DNA from: an uncultured Alistipes sp.
GTDB lineage: Bacteria; Bacteroidota; Bacteroidia; Bacteroidales; Rikenellaceae
DNA: 7,402 bases
NCBI GenBank assembly: GCA_900549685.1
Contig: UROX01000129.1
Span: forward strand, 1-7,402
Reading direction: 5' to 3'
This document shows positions 1 through 6,072 of this stretch, piece after piece. The notes under the pieces were generated by a model. It searched no databases. It saw nothing but the letters and a program-made list of their open reading frames with translations, and was not told where the DNA came from. Every line of letters starts with the position of its first letter. The first letter of the stretch is position 1. Position numbers and translations under genes: made by a program.

Positions 1-1122
1 GAAAGCTCCAACCGCGACGCGGCAGGACGCATCGTAAGAGGTCCTTATCAGACCAACCGCTTTTTCGACAATATCTTTATCGGCGTGGCCGGCGGTGTGA
101 ACATCTACCACGGCGAAAACGACAGCTACGGCTCGTTCGGCAAACGTCTGGCTCCCGCGCTGGATATCTCGGTAGGTAAATGGATCACCCCGAGCGTAGG
201 ACTCCGCGCCCAGTATTCGGGCCTCAAAGCCTTCGGATGGACCGGATCGAACAGCTGGTATGCCGACGGCGGTGCGGACGCAGCCGGAATCTATCGTGAA
301 AAATTCAACACGATGTATGTACACGGCGACGTGATGTGGAACATCTCCAACGCACTGGGCGGTTACAAGGAAACCCGGACGTGGAACTTCGTTCCCTACC
401 TCGGTTTCGGTGTAGCCCGTTCGTGGGCTAACGGCGAAGCCAAAAACGAATTCGCTCCGAGCGTAGGTCTGTTGAACAACATCCGTCTGGGCGGTCTGGT
501 AGACCTGACGCTGGAAGCCCGTCACATGTTCGTGAACCAGCGTTTCGACGGAGTGGCACACGGTAGCCGCTACGAAGGCATGACCAGCGTAACGGTCGGT
601 GTGACCTTCAAACTCAACCGTCGCGGATTCGACCGCGTTCCGGCCGTAGCCGTTGTGGATTACAGCGATTACGACAACCGTATCAACGCACTGCGCAACG
701 AACTCGACGCCGCCAACGCCAAGAACAGAAGACTCATGGACGACCTGAACGCCGCTCGCAACCGCAAACCGGAAACGGTAGTCAAGACCGAAGTGGAAAC
801 TTCGCCCATGGCCATCTTCTTCACCATCGGCAAGTACAACCTGACCGAAAAAGAAATGATCAACCTGGGCTATATCGCCGAAGTGATCAAGAAATCTCCG
901 GATCAGAAGTTCAAAGTGCTCGGTTACGCCGACAAGGAAACCGGTACGGCTGCCTTCAACAAACAGCTCAGCGAAAAACGAGCTCAGGCAGTTTACGATG
1001 CACTGGTGAACAAATACGGTGTGAACGCTTCGCAGCTCGAAACCGTAGCCAACGGCAGCGAAATCCAGCCTTACAACGGCGCCGTGCTGAACCGTGTGGT
1101 GATCATCAAAGAAAACAAATAG
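1..1122 (+). CDS. OmpA-family outer-membrane protein, 5'-truncated
   Basis: The frame is open from base 1 and ends at TAG 1120-1122, leaving 373 residues; a GTG at 85 is internal, because the coding frame and barrel-like sequence continue upstream of it. Residues ~1-208 look like an outer-membrane beta-barrel: alternating aromatic/glycine strands such as FIGVAGGVNIYHG and GKWITPSVGLRAQYSG. Residues ~223-254 form a charged heptad-like linker (ALRNELDAANAKNRRL), probably a short coiled coil. Residues ~270-373 are the OmpA C-terminal domain, with GYADKETG followed by LSEKRAQAVYDAL. The Asp of GYAD (311) and Arg of EKRA (327) lie where the family binds the diaminopimelate of peptidoglycan. The inferred role is an envelope protein tethering outer membrane to cell wall. 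The signal peptide and first strands lie outside the window. A strong terminator follows, so this is the last gene of its transcript. The family is secure; the exact member is not. Confidence 0.93.
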   Translation, partial: ESSNRDAAGRIVRGPYQTNRFFDNIFIGVAGGVNIYHGENDSYGSFGKRLAPALDISVGKWITPSVGLRAQYSGLKAFGWTGSNSWYADGGADAAGIYREKFNTMYVHGDVMWNISNALGGYKETRTWNFVPYLGFGVARSWANGEAKNEFAPSVGLLNNIRLGGLVDLTLEARHMFVNQRFDGVAHGSRYEGMTSVTVGVTFKLNRRGFDRVPAVAVVDYSDYDNRINALRNELDAANAKNRRLMDDLNAARNRKPETVVKTEVETSPMAIFFTIGKYNLTEKEMINLGYIAEVIKKSPDQKFKVLGYADKETGTAAFNKQLSEKRAQAVYDALVNKYGVNASQLETVANGSEIQPYNGAVLNRVVIIKENK

Positions 1123-1155
1123 TCCGGCTCTCGGATAAGTTTTCGGAATATTCAG

Positions 1156-1191
1156 GAAACGCCGCCTTGCATAAGGCGGCGTTTCTGTTTT
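1156..1191 (+). terminator. Intrinsic terminator of the OmpA-family gene
   Basis: A perfect 13-bp stem (1156-1168 with 1173-1185) closes a GCAT tetraloop and is followed by TGTTTT. It starts 33 nt after the stop codon. The stem is GC-rich in the middle with AAA/TTT at its base, so it may also stop transcription arriving from the other strand. Confidence 0.93.
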
Positions 1192-2303
1192 ATGCAGGGC
1201 GACGGCACGGCGACATCCGGGCACACACAGTCACAACGCCCCGTCCGGCCCATAGCATTGCAAGAAACTATGATCCTCATCCTCCGGACACAGCTCCGTC
1301 CTCCCCGGAATAACCTATACAGACTCGAAGAAAATCGGACGCAACGCCCCTCGAAAGGTCGGGTACATGCCCCCCTTTCGCAGACCCGCACAGCGCAATC
1401 CGTTCGACGAAATTACCGGAATTCGCTCCGACGTACCGCCCCGGTCGTGTCTTTCGATTCCGGCCGATGCCATATGAAATTCCACACATCCCCCCGCTAT
1501 GGCTGCGTCCCGAGGTTGCACTCCGAAAAAAGATACGAAGCATTGGAAAACATATAGTCGCACCGCAAATCCCGCCGCCGATACCGGGTCCGACAGCGGC
1601 TCCCTGCCGAAAAGCGGACGAGCCGATCCGAGTGTTTTCCAGCGGTTCCTTCCCCGACAAACAGGGCGGATTTTCATTCCCCCTCCGACACGAAGCAGAA
1701 AATATCCGTGTCGCGCAGCTCCGGTTTCACGGAGTCCGTACAATTATGTTCCCTTGCGATTATCGACGAGACGCACATATGCAGCACATTTCGGATTGAG
1801 GGAATGCCCGTCACGACAAAAGGCCGGAAAGAAAACACCGACAACACTTCGGACGCCCTTCTTTCCCGCTCCGCCGACCGAGTAGTTCTTTCGCCCGATA
1901 CAGCCCAATAACGCCGGAGGGTGCCCACGATCAGTGAGCACCCTCCGGTATTGTTTTCCGTCGCGGTCATGCCACGACCGCCTGCTTCGACGCACCGCAT
2001 TCCACCGATGCTGCGCCCTGCGGACAGCAGGACGGCCACCTCGAACGCCCCGCAAGCGGAAACGGAGCGAAAGAAAGCCGCTCCCGATGGCAACCTGGGA
2101 TTTCGCACAACAGCAATCGGCGAAATCGGGAAACAAATACGACCGACATTCCGGCGCATCGAAACATGCGACGACCGAACCCATCCTTCCCGGCGGAGCG
2201 TACGACAATTATATGCGAACGAATTTTCGCCGAAACGGATTCCGGGACGGACCGCCGACCGGGAATACGGTTGCCGACCGCAGAAAACGACGGTACAGGA
2301 AAC
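1192..2303. other. Long gap without a convincing gene
   Basis: About 1.1 kb lies between the OmpA terminator and the end of the leftward kdsD gene. Open frames exist on both strands (for example 1192-1557 + and 1674-2159 -), but they overlap one another. Their translations are rich in Arg, Pro, Ser and Cys, show no domain or motif I recognise, and resemble random translation of GC-rich DNA. I saw no tRNA T-loop, no rRNA piece, and no sign of tmRNA or the RNase P RNA core. The one structured element is the hairpin at 1912-1957. A small RNA, a short peptide gene or a decayed gene remain possible. Confidence 0.6.
1912..1957 (+). terminator. Terminator-like hairpin with no assigned gene
   Basis: An 11-bp perfect stem (1914-1924 with 1938-1948) is capped, after one C/A mismatch, by a further CAC/GTG stem (1926-1928 with 1934-1936) and a 5-nt loop. 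The plus-strand tail reads TATTGTTTT, which suits termination of a rightward transcript. No rightward gene is recognised between 1191 and here. Read leftward the tail is only GTTATT, so service as a distant kdsD terminator (stop codon ~350 nt away) is possible but weaker. Confidence 0.7.
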
Positions 2304-3257
2304 CTATCCGAGTACCGAAACGTTGAAAAATTCCACGACGCCGATCACCTCGCCTTCGTCGCCGGCCACGACGACCGAATGGATCTTATTGAGGCGCATC
2401 ATCTCCTCGGCCGCGGTAATGCGGGCTTCGGGAGCGATCGTTTTGGGCGAACGGGACATGATTTCCTCTGCCCGGATATTGAAAAAATTCTCTTTGTAGC
2501 GCGCCATCGCCCGCCGCACGTCGCCGTCGGTAATCACGCCGCAGAGCTTCCCGTCCTCGACGATCGCCGCGATACCCAGACGGGCGTCGCTGATGGCGAT
2601 AATCACGTCGCCGAGCGTCAGATCGGGCGACAGGCAGGGAATATCGCGCCGCATCACGTCGCGCACACGGGTCAGCAGACGGCGTCCGAGGCTGCCGCCG
2701 GGATGGAACACGGCGTAATCCTCGGGCTGGAAATTCCGCTCGCGGATCAGGGCGATGGCCAGCGCGTCGCCCATGACGAGCATCGTCGTGGTCGAGGAGG
2801 TCGGCGCCAGATTCATCGGACAGGCCTCTCTCTCGACGTTGATATTGAGGTGGTAGTGCGCGTTTTTCGCCAGCGTGGATTCGGGATTGCCCGTCATGGC
2901 GATCACCACGTTGCCGTTATTCTGCAGGAAAGGGATCAGCTTGAGAATCTCGTCGGTCTGCCCGGAGTTGGCCATGGCCAGCACGACATCGTTGCGGGAA
3001 ATCATTCCCAGATCGCCGTGATAAGCCTCGCCCGGGTGGAGAAAAAAGGCTGGCGTACCGGTACTGGCCAGCGTGGCGGCGATTTTCTTGCCGATCAGAC
3101 CGGACTTGCCCATTCCGGTCACGACAACCTTGCCCGTACAGGCCAGAATGGCCGAAACCGCTCCGTCGAAATCGTCGGTCAGGAGCGAGGAAAGACGGCG
3201 CACGGCGTCCGCCTCGGCGTCGAAAGTATCTATTTCTAATTGTTTGATCTGACTCAT
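2304..3257 (-). CDS. kdsD: Arabinose-5-phosphate isomerase (KdsD/KpsF family)
   Basis: This cytoplasmic enzyme converts ribulose-5-phosphate to arabinose-5-phosphate, the first committed precursor of Kdo in lipopolysaccharide. The 317 residues fit the usual ~320. An N-terminal SIS sugar-phosphate domain (~30-170) carries GMGKSG, HPGEAYHGD and SGQTDE. Two CBS domains follow (~198-255 and ~260-317). Lys51, His80, Glu103, Glu144 and His185 all match the key E. coli KdsD residues (59, 88, 111, 152, 193) at a constant offset of 8, so it should be active. I start at ATG 3255-3257 (MSQIKQLEID). The frame extends to a TTG at 3299, but that TTG lies inside the promoter's -7 box and adds only unconserved residues. 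No neighbour here is a Kdo gene, so it appears monocistronic. KdsD and the capsule-linked KpsF paralogue cannot be told apart by sequence alone. Confidence 0.95.
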   Translation of the reverse strand: MSQIKQLEIDTFDAEADAVRRLSSLLTDDFDGAVSAILACTGKVVVTGMGKSGLIGKKIAATLASTGTPAFFLHPGEAYHGDLGMISRNDVVLAMANSGQTDEILKLIPFLQNNGNVVIAMTGNPESTLAKNAHYHLNINVEREACPMNLAPTSSTTTMLVMGDALAIALIRERNFQPEDYAVFHPGGSLGRRLLTRVRDVMRRDIPCLSPDLTLGDVIIAISDARLGIAAIVEDGKLCGVITDGDVRRAMARYKENFFNIRAEEIMSRSPKTIAPEARITAAEEMMRLNKIHSVVVAGDEGEVIGVVEFFNVSVLG

Positions 3258-3296
3258 ATCGTTGAAATGAATTTGTATACGATGTTCGGAAAGCCT

Positions 3297-3304
3297 CAAA
3301 GTTA
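3297..3304 (-). promoter_or_regulatory. -7 box of the kdsD promoter
   Basis: Read leftward, these bases are TAACTTTG, an exact match to the Bacteroidetes -7 consensus TAnnTTTG. The same octamer serves as the -7 box before the E2 gene. It lies 39 nt before the kdsD ATG, giving a leader of roughly 30 nt. I found no good TTTG at the -33 position, so the promoter may be weak or assisted by an activator. Confidence 0.6.
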
Positions 3305-3616
3305 CGAAATAAAATCCAGAACGCGACTACATATTTCGATGTACCGACCGAAAGCCCGCGCCCCACCTCTTTTCTGTCACGGCCTCAGGACCCGCCGAGG
3401 TGGAGGACAAGGGCGGGTCCGCCCCGAATTCGCCTTTCCCGGCCGCGCTTTTCGAACCGCCACCCCAAGCCCTGCCAAGACAGAGGTCCGACACCGGGGC
3501 CGACTTGAAAATGCAGCCCAAAGCCGCGAGCGACAACGGTCGGACTCGCAAAAACACGAAAGGGGAAAACCATCGCCGAACCATATCGCGTCATCCATGA
3601 CACGGACGGACACCGC
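3305..3616. other. Intergenic region between gntR-type gene end and kdsD promoter
   Basis: About 310 nt separate the stop of the leftward regulator from the kdsD promoter. A leftward open frame (3327-3584) begins 32 nt after the regulator's stop with a hydrophobic stretch ending in a Cys. It has no proper lipobox, turns into Gly/Ser/Lys-rich sequence, and finishes just upstream of the kdsD promoter; I do not accept it as a gene. The only structure worth noting is the hairpin at 3388-3420. Confidence 0.55.
3388..3420 (-). terminator. Possible weak terminator downstream of the GntR-family gene
   Basis: A perfect 9-bp GC-rich inverted repeat (GGACCCGCC at 3388-3396 with GGCGGGTCC at 3412-3420) surrounds a 15-nt loop. 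It lies about 200 nt beyond the regulator's stop and before the kdsD promoter. Neither strand has a U-tract after the stem, so termination is only a guess; the structure itself is clear. Confidence 0.35.
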
Positions 3617-4324
3617 TCAAAAGGTACCCGTCAGTCCGTATCCCCGCGTAGCGCAGAAGACCTGACTGTAAATATGGAATCCCGGACGGTTCGTCTCGAT
3701 CTTGCGGTCGAGTTGCAGGATAGGATGCCCCGCCCGGACATTCAGATATTCCTGCAACCGTTTGTCGGCACGGATGGCGAACAGCTGCTGCGTCCCGCCC
3801 TTGACGACGATCTGATAATGCGTGCGCAGCGAGTCGAACAACGAGCGGTCTTCGAGATCGTAGTTCAGAAAACGCGGCAAATTGACGTTCGGCAGCATCG
3901 TGATGTCGAAAAACACAGGCGCACCGTCCAGCAGCCGCAGCCGCTCGAAACAGACGCACCCTGCACGACGCTCCCACTCCTCGATGGGAAACGAAAAAGC
4001 CTCGGTCCAGGAACGGATCTCGGGCCGCTGGATGATGTGGGTGGAAAAATTCGGGCTGCCCACGGCCGAGGTGGTACCCGAAATGGAAAGGATGCCGATC
4101 CCTTTCGGTGCTCCGCGCACGATGCTGCCTTTGCCCTGATGCTTGAAAATGACTCCCTCGGCCACCAGCCGGTCCAAAGCCTTGCGCACCGTGGGGCGGG
4201 CCACCTTGTAGACCGCGCACAACTCGTGCTCCGAAGGCAGCAGGTCGCCCGGAGCGAACTCGCCCGAGGCGATCTGTCCCCTCAGGGCTTCGTAAACCAA
4301 TTTATATTGCGGCAGATTGCCCAT
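3617..4324 (-). CDS. GntR-family transcriptional regulator, HutC subfamily (UTRA domain)
   Basis: This is a 235-residue DNA-binding regulator. Residues ~6-70 are the GntR winged helix-turn-helix: SGEFAPGDLLPSE, then RPTVRKALDRLVAEG in the recognition-helix region, and the wing motif KHQGKGSIV. Residues ~80-232 form a UTRA effector domain (SFPIEEWERRAG, a central LFDSLRTHY helix, and the AGHPILQLDRKI strand), which in this subfamily binds a small metabolite and alters DNA binding. Length and architecture are normal for HutC members. The start ATG at 4322-4324 has no Shine-Dalgarno motif, as is usual here. It diverges from the E2-E3 operon, and candidate operators lie in the shared 338-nt gap. 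I infer that it regulates itself and the operon; its ligand could be a metabolite of the complex's substrate, but the sequence does not show which. Confidence 0.93.
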   Translation of the reverse strand: MGNLPQYKLVYEALRGQIASGEFAPGDLLPSEHELCAVYKVARPTVRKALDRLVAEGVIFKHQGKGSIVRGAPKGIGILSISGTTSAVGSPNFSTHIIQRPEIRSWTEAFSFPIEEWERRAGCVCFERLRLLDGAPVFFDITMLPNVNLPRFLNYDLEDRSLFDSLRTHYQIVVKGGTQQLFAIRADKRLQEYLNVRAGHPILQLDRKIETNRPGFHIYSQVFCATRGYGLTGTF

Positions 4325-4417
4325 AAAACCGTCTTTTCGAAATATCCGGAACAGAGAGAATCCGCATCTTCATCCCCACAAAAAACAATTCTCCGCACGG
4401 ACGGACAGCGGAATTCC

Positions 4418-4436
4418 AACGCCTGCAAGAGGCGTT
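4418..4436 (-). promoter_or_regulatory. Hairpin at the expected 5' end of the regulator's mRNA
   Basis: AACGCCT (4418-4424) and AGGCGTT (4430-4436) form a 7-bp stem with a 5-nt loop. The predicted start of leftward transcription is around 4437-4442, so the hairpin would sit at the very 5' end of a ~115-nt leader. Such 5'-terminal stems can slow mRNA decay; that role is inferred. Confidence 0.45.
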
Positions 4437-4477
4437 CCGGTTATCCAAAAATAGGCAAAGAATCCGGTTATTCCAAA
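4436..4477. repeat. Near-identical direct repeat overlapping the regulator's promoter
   Basis: TCCGGTTATCCAAA at 4436-4449 recurs as TCCGGTTATTCCAAA at 4463-4477, with one extra T and a start-to-start distance of 27 bp. The right end of one copy supplies the TTTG of the leftward -7 box and the right end of the other supplies the -33 TTTG. The second copy also overlaps a TATTCC-N6-GGAATA dyad (4469-4486). Confidence 0.6.
4446..4477 (-). promoter_or_regulatory. Promoter of the GntR-family gene
   Basis: Reading leftward, TTTG (4477-4474) is followed after 20 nt by TATTTTTG (4453-4446), a full match to the Bacteroidetes -33/-7 pattern. Transcription would begin near 4440, giving a leader of about 115 nt. 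A second -7-like octamer, TAGCTTTG at 4539-4532, has a poorer -33 partner. Confidence 0.65.
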
Positions 4478-4493
4478 TCCGGAATACGGAAAT

Positions 4494-4505
4494 TTGTACA
4501 TACAA
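4494..4505. promoter_or_regulatory. Candidate HutC-type operator, site 1
   Basis: TTGTACATACAA is a perfect palindrome of TTGTA and TACAA around a CA centre. It fits the GT-N-TA-N-AC core reported for HutC-subfamily GntR operators, except for C in the centre. It lies 17 bp upstream of the -33 box of the GntR-family gene. Confidence 0.55.
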
Positions 4506-4514
4506 GATAACAAC

Positions 4515-4526
4515 TTGTAAATACCG
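4515..4526. promoter_or_regulatory. Candidate HutC-type operator, site 2
   Basis: TTGTAAATACCG matches the TTGTA-N2-TACAA pattern of site 1 at 8 of 10 arm positions, including the GT...AC core. Its centre is 21 bp from that of site 1, two helical turns, so two dimers could bind on the same face of the DNA. Confidence 0.45.
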
Positions 4527-4580
4527 ATACACAAAGCTAAACCGTTTACAGACAGCACATAGAAAATTTATCCGATTTTA

Positions 4581-4611
4581 CTTGTATATCCGAGTTATTA
4601 TCGTAACTTTG
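4581..4611 (+). promoter_or_regulatory. Promoter of the E2-E3 operon
   Basis: CTTG at 4581-4584 (near -33 TTTG) is followed by exactly 19 nt and then TAACTTTG at 4604-4611 (TAnnTTTG). Transcription should start near 4617, giving a ~45-nt leader before the ATG at 4663. The leader is A-rich and has no Shine-Dalgarno motif. Confidence 0.75.
4582..4593. promoter_or_regulatory. Candidate HutC-type operator, site 3, over the -33 box
   Basis: TTGTATATCCGA matches the TTGTA-N2-TACAA pattern at 8 of 10 arm positions and shares its TTG with the -33 element of the rightward promoter. A repressor bound here would exclude RNA polymerase. Because -33 boxes themselves contain TTG, part of the match may be chance. 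Confidence 0.35.
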
Positions 4612-4623
4612 CAGAACGATAAT
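4597..4623. promoter_or_regulatory. Perfect 8-bp dyad bracketing the -7 box
   Basis: ATTATCGT (4597-4604) and its exact reverse complement ACGATAAT (4616-4623) flank an 11-nt spacer containing nearly all of the -7 box and reaching the expected start site. The arm sequence differs from the TTGTA sites, so a different regulator is likely. Alternatively, only the right arm lies in the transcript, so an RNA hairpin is unlikely. Confidence 0.5.
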
Positions 4624-4662
4624 GCGTAAACCGTAATCTTAAAAATACTAATCGCAAAACCT

Positions 4663-6006
4663 ATGGCAACAGTAGTCATCATGCCTAAGCAGGGACAGTC
4701 CGTAGAAAGCTGTATCCTGACCGAATTCAAGAAAAAGAAAGGCGACACCGTAGCGGTGGGCGACATTCTCTTCGCCTACGAAACGGACAAGGCCTCTTTC
4801 GAAGAAGAAGCTCAAGTAGCCGGTACGGTGCTGGAAGTATTCTTCGATAACGGAGACGAAATTCCTGTCCTGACCAACGTGATGGTCATCGGCAACGAAG
4901 GCGAATCGACCGACGAGTTCCGTCCGGGCGACGCCGCTGCAGCAACGGAAGAAGCTCCCGCAGCTGCCGCACCGGCTCCGGCCGCAGCAGCGCCGGCAGC
5001 ACCGGCCGAAAAAGCCGCACCGGCAGCCGCTCCCGCCCAATCGGGTACGACCTCGCCCGTATCGCCCCGCGCCAAAGCGCTGGCCGCCAAAGAAGCCGTC
5101 GATGCCGCTTCGCTGACCGGATCGGGTCCTCACGGCCGCGTGATCGAACGCGACGTGAAAGCAGCCGTAGCGGCCGCACCCAAGACCACGCCGCTGGCCA
5201 AAGCCATCATCAAGGAAACGGGCGCTCCGCTGCCCGAAACGGGAAGCGGCCTGGCCGGCAAGGCCAAAGGTGCCGACGTGGGCGCTCTGAAAAATACGGT
5301 ATACGCGACCGACTGCGAAATCAAACCGATTTCGAACATGCGTAAGATCATCGCCAAGGCCATGCACGCCTCGCTGCAGAACTCGGCCCAGCTCACCCAC
5401 CACCTCAGCGCCGACGCACGCCGCATCATGGCCCTGCGCAAGAAAGTCAAGAAAGCCGTCGAAAACGGCTATCCGACCAACATCACGCTCAACGACATGG
5501 TATGTCTGGCCGTGATCCGCGCCCTGCAGAAGTTCCCGCAGGTGAACGCCCACTTCCTGGGCGACAGCACGCGCAACTTCTCGAAGGTACACCTCGGTCT
5601 GGCCGTCGATACCGAACGCGGTCTGATGGTTCCCGTCGTGAAGAACGCCGACGACCTCTCGATCCAGGGACTGGCCAACCAGCTCAAGGAAGTGGCCAAC
5701 GCCTGCAAGAAAGGATCGATCGATCCCGACCTGCTCTCGTCCGAAGCCGCTTCGTTCACCGTATCGAACCTCGGCAACTACGGCGTGGAAATCTTCACCC
5801 CGGTCATCAACCTGCCTCAGGTAGCCATTCTGGGTGTGAACACGATCGTTCCGAGACCCAAGGATCTGGGCGGCGGAGTCTACGGATTCGTTCCTCACAT
5901 CGGACTGAGCCTCACCTACGATCACCGTGCGCTGGACGGAGGTGAAGCCACCCGCTTCGTAAAACAGATCGCGACGGAAATCGAAACGCTCGACTTCGAA
6001 CTGTAA
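4663..6006 (+). CDS. 2-oxo acid dehydrogenase E2 (dihydrolipoamide acyltransferase), two predicted subunit-binding domains
   Basis: E2 is the core of a 2-oxo acid dehydrogenase complex; it moves the acyl group from lipoate to CoA. The 447 residues contain one lipoyl domain (1-~78, lipoylated Lys43 in ETDKAS) and an Ala/Pro/Glu-rich flexible linker (~88-128). A peripheral subunit-binding domain follows (~131-168, SPRAKALAA... GSGPHGR...DV). A second similar segment lies at ~176-206 (TPLAKAII...GSGLAGK...DV). The catalytic domain (~219-447) has the active-site motif DHRALDGG with His421. The ATG at 4663 begins directly at the conserved lipoyl strand MATVVIMPKQGQSVES. The gene heads an operon with lpdA 66 nt downstream and has its own promoter facing a divergent GntR-type regulator. 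Pyruvate is the likeliest substrate, but no E1 is in view and branched-chain or acetoin-type complexes cannot be excluded. Confidence 0.95.
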   Translation: MATVVIMPKQGQSVESCILTEFKKKKGDTVAVGDILFAYETDKASFEEEAQVAGTVLEVFFDNGDEIPVLTNVMVIGNEGESTDEFRPGDAAAATEEAPAAAAPAPAAAAPAAPAEKAAPAAAPAQSGTTSPVSPRAKALAAKEAVDAASLTGSGPHGRVIERDVKAAVAAAPKTTPLAKAIIKETGAPLPETGSGLAGKAKGADVGALKNTVYATDCEIKPISNMRKIIAKAMHASLQNSAQLTHHLSADARRIMALRKKVKKAVENGYPTNITLNDMVCLAVIRALQKFPQVNAHFLGDSTRNFSKVHLGLAVDTERGLMVPVVKNADDLSIQGLANQLKEVANACKKGSIDPDLLSSEAASFTVSNLGNYGVEIFTPVINLPQVAILGVNTIVPRPKDLGGGVYGFVPHIGLSLTYDHRALDGGEATRFVKQIATEIETLDFEL

Positions 6007-6015
6007 TGACATCGC

Positions 6016-6045
6016 GGGTCCGGCAGCCTTCCGACTGCCGGACTC
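6016..6045 (+). promoter_or_regulatory. Stable hairpin between the E2 and E3 genes
   Basis: GTCCGGCAG (6018-6026) pairs perfectly with CTGCCGGAC (6035-6043), extended by a G-T and a G-C pair to 11 bp, around an 8-nt loop. It starts 10 nt after the E2 stop and ends 27 nt before the lpdA ATG. No U-tract follows, so it is unlikely to be a full terminator; it may protect the E2 message or set the E2:E3 ratio. Confidence 0.6.
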
Positions 6046-6072
6046 ACTCGTAAAACTATAAACCGAAAAACA

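Noticed and set aside
1192..1557. 121-residue rightward frame directly after the OmpA terminator
   Set aside because: It starts one base after the terminator with no promoter or leader, and its composition (Arg, Thr, Pro, Gln) shows no protein family signal.
1674..2159. 161-residue leftward frame in the long gap
   Set aside because: It would read through the 1912-1957 hairpin, overlaps several other frames, and shows no motif or plausible fold; likely random.
2166..3239. 357-residue open frame antisense to kdsD
   Set aside because: The kdsD strand conserves every expected catalytic residue; the antisense product is His/Gly/Asp-rich and featureless, a codon-bias shadow.
3258..3299. TTG start adding 14 residues to KdsD
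   Set aside because: The TTG lies inside the TAACTTTG -7 box, and the added residues do not match the family's N-terminus. ATG at 3257 is preferred.
3487..3545. GTCCGAC / GTCGGAC inverted repeat about 50 bp apart
   Set aside because: Seven pairs over a long loop are expected by chance in GC-rich DNA full of CCGAC words; no promoter or tail goes with it.
3327..3584. 85-residue leftward frame resembling a small lipoprotein
   Set aside because: The Cys follows a hydrophobic stretch, but the -3 position is Ala rather than Leu, so there is no proper lipobox. The rest is low-complexity and shows no family resemblance.
4648..6012. 454-residue open frame antisense to the whole E2 gene
   Set aside because: Its translation is Gly/Arg/Val/Phe-rich with no recognisable domain, and the opposite strand encodes a clear full-length E2. 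It arises from strong G/C bias at the third codon position.
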